A stretch of DNA of 64,000 bases. Origin: Clostridiales bacterium. GTDB taxonomy: Bacteria; Bacillota; Clostridia; Oscillospirales; CAG-272. A program made the translations under genes and the position numbers. The notes beneath the pieces were generated by a model. The model ran no database searches. It was not told where the DNA came from and worked only from the letters and a program-made list of their open reading frames with translations. Below, piece by piece: positions 50,260 to 60,700 of the stretch. Where the stretch lies: contig JAEEYP010000056.1 in assembly GCA_016288155.1 (NCBI GenBank), positions 1 through 64,000 of the forward strand. Reading direction: 5' to 3'. Within the stretch, counting starts at the first letter, position 1. The number at the start of each line of letters is the position of its first letter.

Positions 50260-51650
50260 CAGTATTTCAGCTCCAGCCGCTCATAGAGCTCGTCCTGCGC
50301 CGCCGTCATCGTCCGGAAGACACAGACGAGCCACACGATATACGCGAAGATGCACACGAGCCAGAACGCCGGATAATACATGGCGACGGAATAGTACACG
50401 GCGCGCAGAATGAAGTACAGCACCCCGACGGCGGCCGCGCCGACCGCGCGGACGTTGATCGCGTGCCGGATCTCGGCACGGCGCGTCTCGGCGTGGAAAG
50501 CCGGCGAGCTGTCGCTGAAGGGGAGCAGCTCCGTGTGCCGACGGACAAGGCGGACAAAGACAATGAACAGAAGCGTAAAGAGCAGGAGCATCACGACGTT
50601 CTCCGCCGTCGCCCAGAAGCGGATCGGGCGGTACAGGGCGATCGCCCGCGACAGATAGCGCGCCGCCACCGCGTCGTACTCGTCGAAATACGGGATCTGC
50701 CGCATGAAGTTCCAGACGGACAGTCCCGCCGCCGCCGCTGACAGGATCCATCCGGCGACGGAGAGCTTTTTGTCGTACCTGAAGAATTCCGCGAAGACAA
50801 AGGCGGCGAACGCGGCGGCGACACAGCTCGGAACGACGCAGAGGCCGTCGAGGATAAAGAACACGGAGGTGATCGCCGCCATGAACGCAAGCAGCATCGC
50901 CCGCTTCATCCGGATCGCCGCCATCAGTCCGTCGTCCCGCGCGATCTTCTCGTCGTAATAGGCGCGGATGCCTTCGTTCAGCCCCTTGTCGCGCCGCATC
51001 CCGCCGAGATAGCGCTCCATGCGCACGAGCCAGAAGATCCCGAAGCCGAAAACGACCGCCACGGCGACGACGTAGAAGATCGGCTTGAACGCCGAGAGCG
51101 GCATCTTCGCCTGCTGCGCCGCTTCAAACGTATCCTGCACCTCGAGCGAGACCGTCTCCGGCAGAACAGACGCCGCCGTCTTGATGAGGAAGAAGACGAT
51201 GGTGCCGAACTTCAGCCGATCCATGGGCACGGCGTACCGTCCGGAACTCTCCGCGTTTTCTTTTTTCTTTTCTCCCTGCTCCGAGTTGCGCCGTATCCCG
51301 TACACGCTGTCGGAGCCCAGCCGCATGCCGAGCGAATACAGCCCGTCAAAGAAGCATTTGACGGCGGGCAAGAACCACAAAAGCTCGAGCACGCCGAAAA
51401 CGAACGTATACAGCAGCGCGTATACCTGGCTTGTATGCGGGAAGAAGGTCATGAGGGCGCGCACGAACGTCACGATGAACAGCCGCCACACCCATCCCCT
51501 CGTCTCCCGGAGGTTGTCCGCCAGAAAGGACATGCGGAACAGCCCGTGATAGATGAGGAGGTAACCGATGAAATCCGGCAGGATATCGATGAGATACACG
51601 TTCGGATTGAACAGAAACACGATCCCGAGCGCGATATATCCGAAGCCCAT
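50259..51650 (-). CDS. Polytopic membrane protein of unknown function (paralogue A)
   Basis: A 463-residue protein with about ten membrane helices. The first segment MGFGYIALGIVFLFNPNVYLIDILPDFIGYLLI is shared in form with the protein encoded just upstream. A charged cytoplasmic loop lies near residues 120-145. Position after secA and a second similar protein suggests an envelope role, but no family is recognised. Confidence 0.7.
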   Translation of the reverse strand: MGFGYIALGIVFLFNPNVYLIDILPDFIGYLLIYHGLFRMSFLADNLRETRGWVWRLFIVTFVRALMTFFPHTSQVYALLYTFVFGVLELLWFLPAVKCFFDGLYSLGMRLGSDSVYGIRRNSEQGEKKKENAESSGRYAVPMDRLKFGTIVFFLIKTAASVLPETVSLEVQDTFEAAQQAKMPLSAFKPIFYVVAVAVVFGFGIFWLVRMERYLGGMRRDKGLNEGIRAYYDEKIARDDGLMAAIRMKRAMLLAFMAAITSVFFILDGLCVVPSCVAAAFAAFVFAEFFRYDKKLSVAGWILSAAAAGLSVWNFMRQIPYFDEYDAVAARYLSRAIALYRPIRFWATAENVVMLLLFTLLFIVFVRLVRRHTELLPFSDSSPAFHAETRRAEIRHAINVRAVGAAAVGVLYFILRAVYYSVAMYYPAFWLVCIFAYIVWLVCVFRTMTAAQDELYERLELKY

Positions 51651-51653
51651 AGC

Positions 51654-52373
51654 TTACTTCCGTCCTTTTTTCTTTTTGCGCTTCACGCGCTGCCGACCCG
51701 GTTCCGCGGGCTCGCCGTCCGTCTTCGCGCCCGCCGCGCGGCGCCCGTAGGCGCCCTCGAGAAGGCTGTCCGCCTTCTCGTTCCAGCGGTCGAGCCATGC
51801 GAAGCGGGAGGGCTTGCGGGGCGCGGTCAGCGTGTCGCTTTCGCAGATGCGGCAGTAGCAGGAATGGATGAGCAGCGCGTTGAGCACGATCACCGCGGCG
51901 CCGTAGATCAGAAGGATGATCGAAGCGATATGGGAGAAGGTCTCCCCGAAGATCTGCGCCGTGAGGAACGCGATGATGTATACCGGATAGTAGGTGAGGA
52001 TCAAGATCAGGTTCCGGCGCGCGCGCTTCGGCTCCTTCTCCAGCTCCACCTGATTCGCCAGATGATAGATGCCCGCGAGGAGGAAGACGTGGAGCAGAAG
52101 CGAGGCGAGCATGACCGCGACGGAAAGGACGTTCGCCCACAGGCTCCCGGACTCCAGCATCCCGAAAAACGAGAGGACGGCGCGCGTCAGGCAGAGCAGC
52201 ATATAGACGACGTCCGTCCAGAGCGCGCGCAGGAAGTTCTTCTGATACCAGCCGAGCTTGGAGAACGCGAGGAGCATCACGACGCCGCCGATGACGTCCG
52301 CGAAGAAATAGACGTTGGACACGGAGAACACAAAGGACAGGATATACCCGATGAGCAGATACCCGAAGCCCAG
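51654..52373 (-). CDS. Polytopic membrane protein (paralogue B), probable CTG start
   Basis: A 239-residue protein with about six membrane helices and a Lys/Arg-rich tail ending KRKKKKGRK. The track starts at a GTG (52331) in the middle of the first helix. The frame is open upstream and codes LGFGYLLIGYILSFVFSVSNVYFFAD, which matches the start of paralogue A (MGFGYIALGIVFLF..NVYLID). The codon at the A-paralogue's Met is CTG, with AGGGAGG eight bases upstream and no ATG/GTG/TTG nearby, so translation probably starts at CTG 52373. Confidence 0.65.
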   Translation of the reverse strand: MGFGYLLIGYILSFVFSVSNVYFFADVIGGVVMLLAFSKLGWYQKNFLRALWTDVVYMLLCLTRAVLSFFGMLESGSLWANVLSVAVMLASLLLHVFLLAGIYHLANQVELEKEPKRARRNLILILTYYPVYIIAFLTAQIFGETFSHIASIILLIYGAAVIVLNALLIHSCYCRICESDTLTAPRKPSRFAWLDRWNEKADSLLEGAYGRRAAGAKTDGEPAEPGRQRVKRKKKKGRK

Positions 52374-52418
52374 AGCGACCGCCTCCCTTCTCTCATTCTG
52401 TCGCCGCCGACCGGCGGA

Positions 52419-55235
52419 TCATTCGCCGCCTTCGTCGGATCCTGCCGCGTCGGCGCGTCCGCAGCATTTCTTATACTTCTTGCCGCTCCCGCACGGGCAG
52501 GGATCGTTGCGCCCGACCCTCTTTTTGATGACGATCGGGACGCGCGGCTCGGCGGACGGCGTCTGCGGAGCAACCGGTCCCCGGAGCGCGGCGGCGCGCG
52601 GCGCCGCCGGAGCGCGCTGCATGGACGGCGCGGAGACGCCCGTCTCGCGCGCGACCTGCACGCGGCGGATCTGCTGCTTCGGCATGACGGAGAGGATCCG
52701 GCGCACCGTATCGTCGCGGATGTCCCGGATCATCTCGTCGAAGAGATCCGCGCCCTGGATGCGGTATTCGCTGATCGGATTGCGCTGCGCGTACGCCTGC
52801 AGCCCGATCGATTCCATGAGGCTGTCCATCGCCTCAAGGTGATCCATCCATTTTTCGTCGACGCTGCGCAGGAGCACGACGCGCTCCACCTCGCGGAAGG
52901 TCTCCTCGCCGAAGAGCTGCTCCTTGAACGCATACAGTTTCTCCGCGCGTTCGAGGAGCGTGCCGCGGATCGCGGCGCGCGCGTCCGCCGGCGTCCCGTC
53001 CGTCACCGTGAAGTCGTTCTCCGCGCAGAGGAGCCCCAGATACCGTCGGCGCAGACCGTCCAGATCCCACAGGGAGAAGTCGTCCTCGTGCAGATACTCG
53101 CCGACCGTCTCCGCGATCGTCTCGTGCATCATCGACAGAATCTTTTCCTTCATGCTCGCGCCGTCGAGCACCTCGCTGCGCTGCTCGTAGATGATCGAGC
53201 GCTGCTGATTCATGACGTCGTCGTAGGCAAGGACGTTCTTGCGGCGCTCGAAGTTGTTGCCCTCAAGACGTTTCTGCGCGCTCTCGATAGAACCGGAAAG
53301 GATCTTCGCGTCGATCGGCTCGTCCTCGCCGAGGCCGAGGCGGTCGACGACGTTCAGGATCCGCTCGCTGCCGAAGAGGCGCATCAGATCGTCCTCCAGC
53401 GACAGGAAAAACCGCGATTCGCCCGGATCGCCCTGACGACCGGAACGGCCGCGGAGCTGATTGTCGATCCGGCGGCTCTCGTGCCGTTCCGTACCGATCA
53501 CGAAAAGACCTCCGGCGGCGCAGACCTTCTCCGCCTCCGGCCTGATCTCCTCCTGATACTTTTTATACAGCGCGCGGTAGACCTCGCGCGCCGCCTGCGC
53601 TTCCTCGCTGATCGACTGAGAAGAACCGGTCGCCAGGGCGATCACGTCCTCTTCATATCCCTGCCGGCGCATCTCCGCCTTGGCGAGGTACTCGGCGTTG
53701 CCGCCGAGGAGGATGTCCGTGCCGCGCCCCGCCATGTTCGTGGAGATCGTGACGGCGCCCAATTTGCCCGCCTGCGCGACGATGTCCGCTTCCTTGTCGT
53801 GGTATTTGGCGTTCAGAACGGTGTGCTTGATCCCGTTCAGCTGCAGTTTCCTTGAAAGTTCTTCCGACTTCTCGATGGACACGGTACCGACGAGGACCGG
53901 CTGCCCCTTCTCGTGGCAGCGGCGGATCTGCTCGATGATCGCGCGGTCCTTCCCCGCCTTCGTCTTATAGACGACGTCCGGATGATCCTCGCGGATCATC
54001 GGCTTGTTCGTCGGGACCTCGACGACGTCGAGGCGGTAGATCTCGCGGAACTCGTTCTCCTCGGAGAGCGCCGTACCGGTCATGCCGGAGAGCTTCTGGT
54101 ACATGCGGAAATAATTCTGGAAGGTGATCGTCGCGATCGTCCGGTTCTCGCGCTGGATCTCCACGCGCTCCTTCGCCTCGATCGCCTGATGGAGCCCGTC
54201 GGAATACCGGCGGCCCGGCATGATGCGCCCGGTGAAGGTATCGACGATAAGCACCTCGTTGTCCTTGACGACGTAGTCGATATCCCGCTTCATGATGCCG
54301 TAGGCGCGGATCGCCTGATAGATGTGGTGGGAGATATCCGCGTTCTCCGGGTCGGAGAAGTTCTCGATGCCGAAGAACTTCTCCGCCTTGGCGACGCCGG
54401 ATGCGGTCAGGGTCGTGCTGCGCGCCTTCTCGTCCACGATATAGTCGGCGTCGATGTTGTCGTTGTCGACCTTCTCGTCCAGTTCCTTGATGACGAACTT
54501 GCGCAGCGTGCGCGTGAACTGATCCGCCCGCGCGTACAGCTCGTCCGTCTCCTCGCCCTGACCGGAGATGATGAGCGGCGTGCGCGCTTCGTCGATGAGG
54601 ATGGAGTCCACCTCGTCCACGATGGCGAAGTTGTGTCCCCGCTGTACGCGCTCCTGCTTGTACAGCACCATGTTGTCGCGCAGATAATCGAAGCCGAACT
54701 CGTTGTTCGTCCCGTAGGTGATGTCGCTCTGATACGCTTTCTGTTTCTCGCCCCGCGTCTGATCGTGGACCACGAGCCCCGTGCTCAGTCCGAGGAATTC
54801 GTGGATCCGCCCCATCTCCTCGCTGCCGAGGCGGGCAAGGTATTCGTTGACGGTCACGATATGGACGCCGTTCCCGAGCAGCGCGTTCAGGTACGACGGG
54901 AGCGCGGCGACGAGCGTCTTTCCTTCGCCGGTCTTCATCTCGGCGATCCGCCCCTGATGGAGCAGCACGCCGCAGAGGATCTGCACGTCGAACGGGCGCT
55001 TCCCCAGGACGCGGTCCGCCGCCTCGCGCACGAGCGCGTAGGCGTCCGGGAGGATATCCTCAAGATCCTTTCCGGCGGCGAGACTCCGCTTGAAGGCGTC
55101 CGTCCGCTCCGCCATTTCGGCGTCGGACAGCGCCGCGTACTGCGGCGCGAGCGCGTTCACCGTATTCAGGATCGGGCGTATTTTCTTGATCTGATGGTCG
55201 CTGTACGTACCGAACAGCTTCGCTGCAAGACCCAT
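52419..55235 (-). CDS. secA: Protein translocase subunit SecA
   Basis: The 938-residue ATPase that drives secretion through SecYEG. Walker A is in MKTGEGKTLVAALP, the DEAD-like box in VDEVDSILIDEARTPL, and DRLGLGEDEPI precedes the helical scaffold. An Ala/Pro-rich linker leads to the C-terminal zinc finger DPCPCGSGKKYKKCCG that binds SecB or lipids. Length is slightly above the family average. Its ribosome site AAAGGAA precedes the ATG. The two membrane protein genes follow in the same direction, the first 45 bases after the stop. Confidence 0.97.
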   Translation of the reverse strand: MGLAAKLFGTYSDHQIKKIRPILNTVNALAPQYAALSDAEMAERTDAFKRSLAAGKDLEDILPDAYALVREAADRVLGKRPFDVQILCGVLLHQGRIAEMKTGEGKTLVAALPSYLNALLGNGVHIVTVNEYLARLGSEEMGRIHEFLGLSTGLVVHDQTRGEKQKAYQSDITYGTNNEFGFDYLRDNMVLYKQERVQRGHNFAIVDEVDSILIDEARTPLIISGQGEETDELYARADQFTRTLRKFVIKELDEKVDNDNIDADYIVDEKARSTTLTASGVAKAEKFFGIENFSDPENADISHHIYQAIRAYGIMKRDIDYVVKDNEVLIVDTFTGRIMPGRRYSDGLHQAIEAKERVEIQRENRTIATITFQNYFRMYQKLSGMTGTALSEENEFREIYRLDVVEVPTNKPMIREDHPDVVYKTKAGKDRAIIEQIRRCHEKGQPVLVGTVSIEKSEELSRKLQLNGIKHTVLNAKYHDKEADIVAQAGKLGAVTISTNMAGRGTDILLGGNAEYLAKAEMRRQGYEEDVIALATGSSQSISEEAQAAREVYRALYKKYQEEIRPEAEKVCAAGGLFVIGTERHESRRIDNQLRGRSGRQGDPGESRFFLSLEDDLMRLFGSERILNVVDRLGLGEDEPIDAKILSGSIESAQKRLEGNNFERRKNVLAYDDVMNQQRSIIYEQRSEVLDGASMKEKILSMMHETIAETVGEYLHEDDFSLWDLDGLRRRYLGLLCAENDFTVTDGTPADARAAIRGTLLERAEKLYAFKEQLFGEETFREVERVVLLRSVDEKWMDHLEAMDSLMESIGLQAYAQRNPISEYRIQGADLFDEMIRDIRDDTVRRILSVMPKQQIRRVQVARETGVSAPSMQRAPAAPRAAALRGPVAPQTPSAEPRVPIVIKKRVGRNDPCPCGSGKKYKKCCGRADAAGSDEGGE

Positions 55236-55257
55236 GATGTTTCCTTTCGCATTCCGT

Positions 55258-55277
55258 ATCGCGCCGAGCGGCGCGAT
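55258..55277 (-). promoter_or_regulatory. Hairpin in the secA leader
   Basis: The stem ATCGCGCC/GGCGCGAT lies about 22 bases before the ATG of secA, near its ribosome site, and could tune translation. Confidence 0.45.
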
Positions 55278-55292
55278 GATCTGAGAATGACT

Positions 55293-55304
55293 CTATACGT
55301 ATAG
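55293..55304. promoter_or_regulatory. Palindrome CTATACGTATAG upstream of secA
   Basis: A 12-bp perfect inverted repeat next to a TATACT -10 candidate (55303-55308) for secA. A regulator bound there would cover the promoter; no -35 is clear. Confidence 0.4.
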
Positions 55305-55385
55305 TATACCGCATCCGTGCGGCACAGTGGGTTTCATATTTGTAAATTTTATGGAAACGTTGCCGCCGATCTTCCCGCTCCGCCC

Positions 55386-55414
55386 TTGAAAACGGAGGGA
55401 AGAGAGCGTATAAT
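55386..55414 (+). promoter_or_regulatory. Promoter of trmL
   Basis: TTGAAA, 17 bases, TATAAT, 31 bases before the ATG at 55446. Confidence 0.85.
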
Positions 55415-55445
55415 AGCATAAGCACCTTTGCAACGGGAGAATACA

Positions 55446-55967
55446 ATGGAAATCGTCCACATCGTCCTCGTAGAACCGCAGATCCCGCAGAACACCGGCA
55501 ATATCGCGCGCACCTGCGCGGCGACGGGCGCCGCGCTCCATCTCATCCGCCCGCTCGGCTTTGAGATCGACAGCGCGAAGCTCCGGCGCGCGGGACTCGA
55601 CTACTGGGACAGCCTGCATATCCGTTTCTACGACGGGATCGGCAATTTCTTCGTCCAGAACCCCGGCGTTTCCTTTTACTGCTTCACGGCGCGCGCGGCG
55701 CGCTCGTACGCCGAGGTCGCCTATCCGCTCCCGACGTATCTCTTCTTCGGCAAGGAGACGACGGGACTCCCGGCGGAGTTTCTTCTGCGCCACGAGGACC
55801 GATGCGTCCGCATCCCCATGCGCGAGGGACAGCGGTGCCTCAATCTCTCCAACGCCGCCGCCGTCGGCGTCTACGAGGTGCTGCGGCAGCACGGCTTCCC
55901 GGAGCAGTGCGGGCACAGCGGCCGTCTGGCGGAGGAGGCGCGGCAAAGCGGGGCTCCGGCGGACTGA
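55446..55967 (+). CDS. trmL: tRNA (cytidine/uridine-34 2'-O)-methyltransferase TrmL
   Basis: A 173-residue SPOUT methyltransferase that methylates the ribose at the wobble base of tRNA-Leu. Typical elements are VLVEPQIPQNTGNIARTCAATG, LFFGKETTGLP and the knot LNLSNAAAVGVYE. GGGAG stands before the ATG at 55446; the earlier start in the track has no site. Confidence 0.95.
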   Translation: MEIVHIVLVEPQIPQNTGNIARTCAATGAALHLIRPLGFEIDSAKLRRAGLDYWDSLHIRFYDGIGNFFVQNPGVSFYCFTARAARSYAEVAYPLPTYLFFGKETTGLPAEFLLRHEDRCVRIPMREGQRCLNLSNAAAVGVYEVLRQHGFPEQCGHSGRLAEEARQSGAPAD

Positions 55968-55999
55968 CCGCCACATTCCGCCGTCCGTATGCCCGTATC

Positions 56000-56028
56000 A
56001 TTGTAGCATACTTTTCAGAAAAATGCAA
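56000..56028 (-). promoter_or_regulatory. Candidate promoter antisense to trmL, pointing to secA
   Basis: Minus strand TTGCAT, 17 bases, TACAAT with TGC before it, downstream of the trmL stop. A transcript would cross trmL in antisense and could reach secA. Confidence 0.5.
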
Positions 56029-56036
56029 CCGCGCAG

Positions 56037-56079
56037 AAGGCGCGCCGCCCTCCGATCCGGAGGACGGCGCGCCTTTTTT
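56037..56079. terminator. Terminator between trmL and spoIVA
   Basis: AAGGCGCGCCG with its complement, plus an inner CCTCCG stem, is followed by TTTTTT on the plus strand; it lies between convergent genes. Confidence 0.85.
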
Positions 56080-56082
56080 CGT

Positions 56083-57579
56083 TCAGAGGATGATGCAGAT
56101 GAGCCCGCCGCTCCCCTCGTTGATGACGCGGGAGAGCGTTTCGCCCAGTTTCTGCCGCGCGTCGTCGGGCATGTGCGCGAGCTTGGCGTGCAGTCCGTCG
56201 TTGACGAGATCGTACAGCGAACGCCCGAACAGATTCGATTCCCATATCTGCCGGGGGTCCTCCTCGAAATCGTTGAGCAGATTGTGCACCAGTTCCTCCG
56301 ATTGCTGCTCCGTTCCGACGATCGGACTCAGTTCCGTTTCGATCGTCGCGCGGATCATGTGTACGGACGGCGCGGAGGCGCGCAGCCGCACCCCGTATCC
56401 GCCGGCCTGCCGGACGATCTGCGGCTCTTCGAGCTTCATCGATTCGACGCCCGGCATGACGATGCCGTATCCGCTCTCGTCGAGTTCCCGGATCGCCTCG
56501 GCGTACTTGTCGTACTCCTTCTTGGCGCGGCTCAGTTCCCGCAAGGCGTCGAGCAGTTCCCTCTCCGAGGAGATCTCCACCCCGGTCAGCTCGCCCAGGA
56601 TCCGGTAATAGAGCGCCTGCGGCAGTCCGACGGAAAGCGTCGCCTTCCCCGTCGCCAGATCGATCCGCTCCGGGCGGATCTGCGGCGCCTCCTCCAGCGT
56701 CTCCGCGAGCGCCGCCGTCAGCGCGGCGGCGTATTCCTCCGACGCCTGCCCGACGCGGCGGATCGGACGGGCGGCGCGCATCGCCGCCTCGTCCACGGCG
56801 GCGCGCAGCCAATGTCCGCCCTCGAGCGCGGAGATCCACGATGGCATGACGAGCGCGATCTCGCGGATCGGAAATTCCATGAGCACCATGCGCAAAATGT
56901 GCGCGATATCCTCCTCGTTCAGCTCCATGCAGTTGACGAGCGCGACCGGCGCCCCGTATTCCTTCTCCAGCGCGAGCGCCAGCGTCTCCGAACCCTCGGA
57001 TTCAGGCTGCGCGGAGTTGAGGATCACGGCGAACGGTTTGCCGAGCGCGTTCAGCTCCGCCGCCACGCGGCGTTCCGCCTCGACGTAGCTCTCGCGCGGG
57101 ATATCCCCGAACGTCCCGTCCGAGGTGACGAGCATCCCCACCGTCGCGTGTTCCGTGATGACCTTGCGCGTCCCCGTCTCCGCCGCCTCGTCGAACGGGA
57201 CCGGCTCCTCGGACCACGGCGTATGCACCATCCTCGGCGTGCCGTTTTCCGTATTCCCGATCGCGTCCGGGATCAGATATCCCACGCAGTCGATCATCCG
57301 CACGTTGACGTGCCCGCACTCTCCCACGCGGATCTGCACCGCCTCGTCCGGGATGAATTTCGGTTCCGTCGTCATCACCGTGCGGCCGCCCGCGCTCTGC
57401 GGAAGCTCATCCCGCGCGCGCGTCTTCTCCGCCTCGCTTGCGATATTCGGGAGCACGACGGTCTCCATGAATTTCTTGATAAACGTCGACTTCCCGCAGC
57501 GCACCGGTCCGACCACCCCGATGTATACGTCCCCGCCCGTGCGGTCGGCGATATCCCGATAGATCTCCGTACCTGTCAT
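56083..57579 (-). CDS. spoIVA: Stage IV sporulation protein A
   Basis: The 498-residue ATPase that polymerises on the forespore surface to form the base of the spore coat. Walker A GPVRCGKST is near residue 24-32, and the family's characteristic VMTTEPKFIPDEAVQI, VRMIDCVGYLIPDA and TSDGTFGDIPRESYVEAEERV-like segments follow. The C-terminal EGSGGLICIIL is the conserved membrane-association end. Its presence shows that the organism is a spore former or descends from one. Confidence 0.96.
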   Translation of the reverse strand: MTGTEIYRDIADRTGGDVYIGVVGPVRCGKSTFIKKFMETVVLPNIASEAEKTRARDELPQSAGGRTVMTTEPKFIPDEAVQIRVGECGHVNVRMIDCVGYLIPDAIGNTENGTPRMVHTPWSEEPVPFDEAAETGTRKVITEHATVGMLVTSDGTFGDIPRESYVEAERRVAAELNALGKPFAVILNSAQPESEGSETLALALEKEYGAPVALVNCMELNEEDIAHILRMVLMEFPIREIALVMPSWISALEGGHWLRAAVDEAAMRAARPIRRVGQASEEYAAALTAALAETLEEAPQIRPERIDLATGKATLSVGLPQALYYRILGELTGVEISSERELLDALRELSRAKKEYDKYAEAIRELDESGYGIVMPGVESMKLEEPQIVRQAGGYGVRLRASAPSVHMIRATIETELSPIVGTEQQSEELVHNLLNDFEEDPRQIWESNLFGRSLYDLVNDGLHAKLAHMPDDARQKLGETLSRVINEGSGGLICIIL

Positions 57580-57667
57580 AGCTTCTCTCCCTCCGCTCTG
57601 TCCTTGGTCTGTACAAGACTATGCGGCGGGACGCGCCATTATGACACGGGAGGAAAATCGGCGGCGC

Positions 57668-57703
57668 AAAACGAAAGCGGAGGCGGTATCTTCCGCCTCC
57701 GCT
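57668..57703 (-). terminator. Terminator after polC
   Basis: An 11-bp stem AGCGGAGGCGG/CCGCCTCCGCT with a T-rich tail (TTCGTTTTG) on the minus strand. Confidence 0.75.
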
Positions 57704-57723
57704 TGCCGGATGGGGACCGATCT

Positions 57724-60700
57724 TCAGAACAGCCGGAGCTGGTTCGTGGCGCTCAGCCCGCGCAGCACGCCGTTGCGTTCGAGGATCTCGATGACGGACT
57801 TCGAGATGCCGGCGTTCCGCTTCAGGTCGTCCACGGAGAAGATCTCCGTTTCGCTGCGGCATTTCACGATGCTGTCTGCCGCCGCGTCTCCGAGCCCCGG
57901 CAGCGACGCGAACGGGAGCCGGATCTTGCCGTCCTCCGGAATGAACTTGTGCGCGTCGGAGCGATTGAGATCGACGGGCAAAAACGAATACCCCCGCTGA
58001 CAGCACTCGTTGACGAGCATGAGCGCGTCCGCGACGCCGACCTCCTTCGCCGAAAGCTCCTTGCGGCGGCGCGTCATGTCCGTCAGCGTTTCCCGCACGT
58101 GCTGTTTGCCCTTCATGACGATCTCCGAATCGAAGCCGTCCGGCGCCGCTGAAAAATACGCGGCGTAGAACACGACGGGATGATAGATCTTGTACCACAT
58201 GAGCCGCAGAGCGTCGATGCCGTACGCGGCGGCGTGCGCCTTCGGGAACATATAGCGGATCTTCTGCAGCGAGTCGATGTACCACTGCGGCACCTCGTGC
58301 TCAAGCATCTCCGACACCATATCGTCCGGGATCTTCGCCCCCTTCTTGTTCTTGCGGACGAATTCCATGATCTTGAACGCGCGGCTCTTCTCGACGCCGT
58401 ATTTGTGGATCAGCGTCATCATGATGTCGTCGCGGCACCCGATCACGTCGGAGATCGTGCAGATGTTGTCCTTGATGAGTTCCTGCGCGTTGCCGAGCCA
58501 GCAGCCCGTCCCGTGCGTCAGCCCTTCGATCTGCAGTATGTCCGTGAAATTCTTCGGCTGCGCGTCCATGAGGACGCCGCGGATGAAGCGCGTGCCGAGC
58601 TCCGGCAGTCCGAGCGTCGAGGTCTGGCTGTCGATCTGCTCCGGCGCGACGCCGATCGGCTCCGTCGAGGTCAGCCCGCGGTAGATCATCGGGTCCGACA
58701 GCGGCACGTCGAGGATGCTCGTCCCCGAATACTCCTCGAGCCGTTTGTATTTGGTCGGGATATCGTGACCGAGGATATCCAGTTTCAGGATCGTGTCGTG
58801 GAGATATTTGAACTCGAAATGCGTCGTGACGACGTCGGAATTCGGGTCGTCCGCCGGATGCTGCACCGGCGTGAAATCGTATACGTCGTATTCCCGCGGG
58901 ATGACGATGATCCCGCCGGGGTGCTGACCGGTCGTCCGTTTCGTGCCGAGGCAGCCGGAGATGAGCCGCTCCATCTCGGCGCGGTTGACGGAAACGCCCT
59001 TCTCCTCCAGGAAATGCGCCGCGAAGCCGTACGCCGTCTTGTCCGCGAGCGTGCCGATCGTCCCCGCCTTGAACGCCTTCCCCTCGCCGAAGAGGACCTC
59101 CGTGAACTTGTGGGCGTCCGCCTGCACGTCGCCGGAGAAATTCAAATCGATATCCGGCGTCTTGTCCCCGTAGAAGCCGAGGAAGGTCTCGAACGGGATG
59201 TCGTGACCGTCCCGCGCCATCGGCGTGCCGCATTCCGGACAGTCCTTCGGCGGCAGATCGAAGCCGGAGCCGACGGAGCCGTCCTCGATGAATTCGCAGT
59301 GGCGGCACTTCGGGCAGCGGTAATGCGGCGGCAGCGGATTCACGCGGGTGATGCCCGCCATCGTGGCGGCGAACGACGACCCGACGGAACCGCGGGAGCC
59401 GACCTGGTATCCCTTCTCCTCGCTGTTTTCGACCAGCTTGCGCGCGATGATGTACATGATGGCGAAGCCGTTCTTGATGATCGAATCGAGCTCGCGCTCC
59501 AGCCGCGCCGAGACCTGTTCCGGCAGCGGATCGCCGTACAGATCCCGCGCGAGCTCCCAGCACTTCGTCGTCAGTTCTTCCTCCGCGCCGTCGATGTGCG
59601 GCGGGTAATTGCCCTTCGGGATCGGGCGGACCTCCTCGATCATCGCGGCGATGCGGCGGGGATTCTCGATCACGACCTCGCGCGCCGTCTCCGGATCGAG
59701 ATAATCGAATTCCGCCAGCATCTCTTCCGTCGTACGGTAATAGAGCTCGGTGACCCGGTCCGCGTCCGCGAACTTCATGCCGGAGAGGATGATCCGGCGG
59801 TAGATCTCGTCCTCCGGCTCGATGTAATGCGCGTCGCACGTGGCGACGACCGGCTTGCCGAGCTTATGTCCGAGCGCGATGATCCGCCGGTTCAGCTCGC
59901 GCAGCGCCTCGTCGTCGGCGACGGCGCCCTGCGCCACGAGAAAACGGTTGTTGGAGATCGGCTGGATCTCCAGATAGTCGTAAAAATCGGCGATCGCCTC
60001 AAGCTCCGCTTCCGTCTTTCCCTCGCGCATCGCCGTAAACAGCTCGCCCGCCTCGCAGGCGGAGCCGACGATCAGCCCCTCGCGCAGCTCGCTCAGCCGC
60101 GTCTTCGGGATGCGCGGATGCTTGCGGTAGTAATTCAGGTACGACTCCGACACGAGGCGGTACAGGTTTTTCAGGCCGGTCTGATTCTTGACGAGGATGA
60201 TCTGGTGGTACGTCTTCAGCTGGAGCGGATCGCAGCGGCTGCTCATGGCGCCGTTCATTTCTTCAATCGTGTATACGCCCTCGTCGGCGAGCTTGTCGAT
60301 CATCTTATAATAGATCGCGGCGAGCATCGCGGCGTCGTCCGACGCGCGGTGATGGTTGAAATCTCCGAGACGGAAGTATTCCGCGAGAGAATCGAGCCGA
60401 TGCCGCTTCAGTTCCGGGTTCACGTAGCGGGACATGGCGACGGTATCGAGGTACGTATTCGTGAACGGGAGACCGAGTTCCTCGGCGGCACGGCGGATGA
60501 AACCGACGTCGAAGGAGGCGTTGTGCGCGATGAGCATCCGGTCGCCGATAAACTCGAGGAACCGCGGCAGGACGGCGGCGATGTCGGGCGCGTCCGCGAC
60601 CGTCTCGTCGGAGATGCCGGTGAGCTTCGTGATCTCCTCCGGGATCGGTACGCCCGGATTCACGAGGGAATTGAAGGTTTCGAGAACTTCGCCGGCGCGC

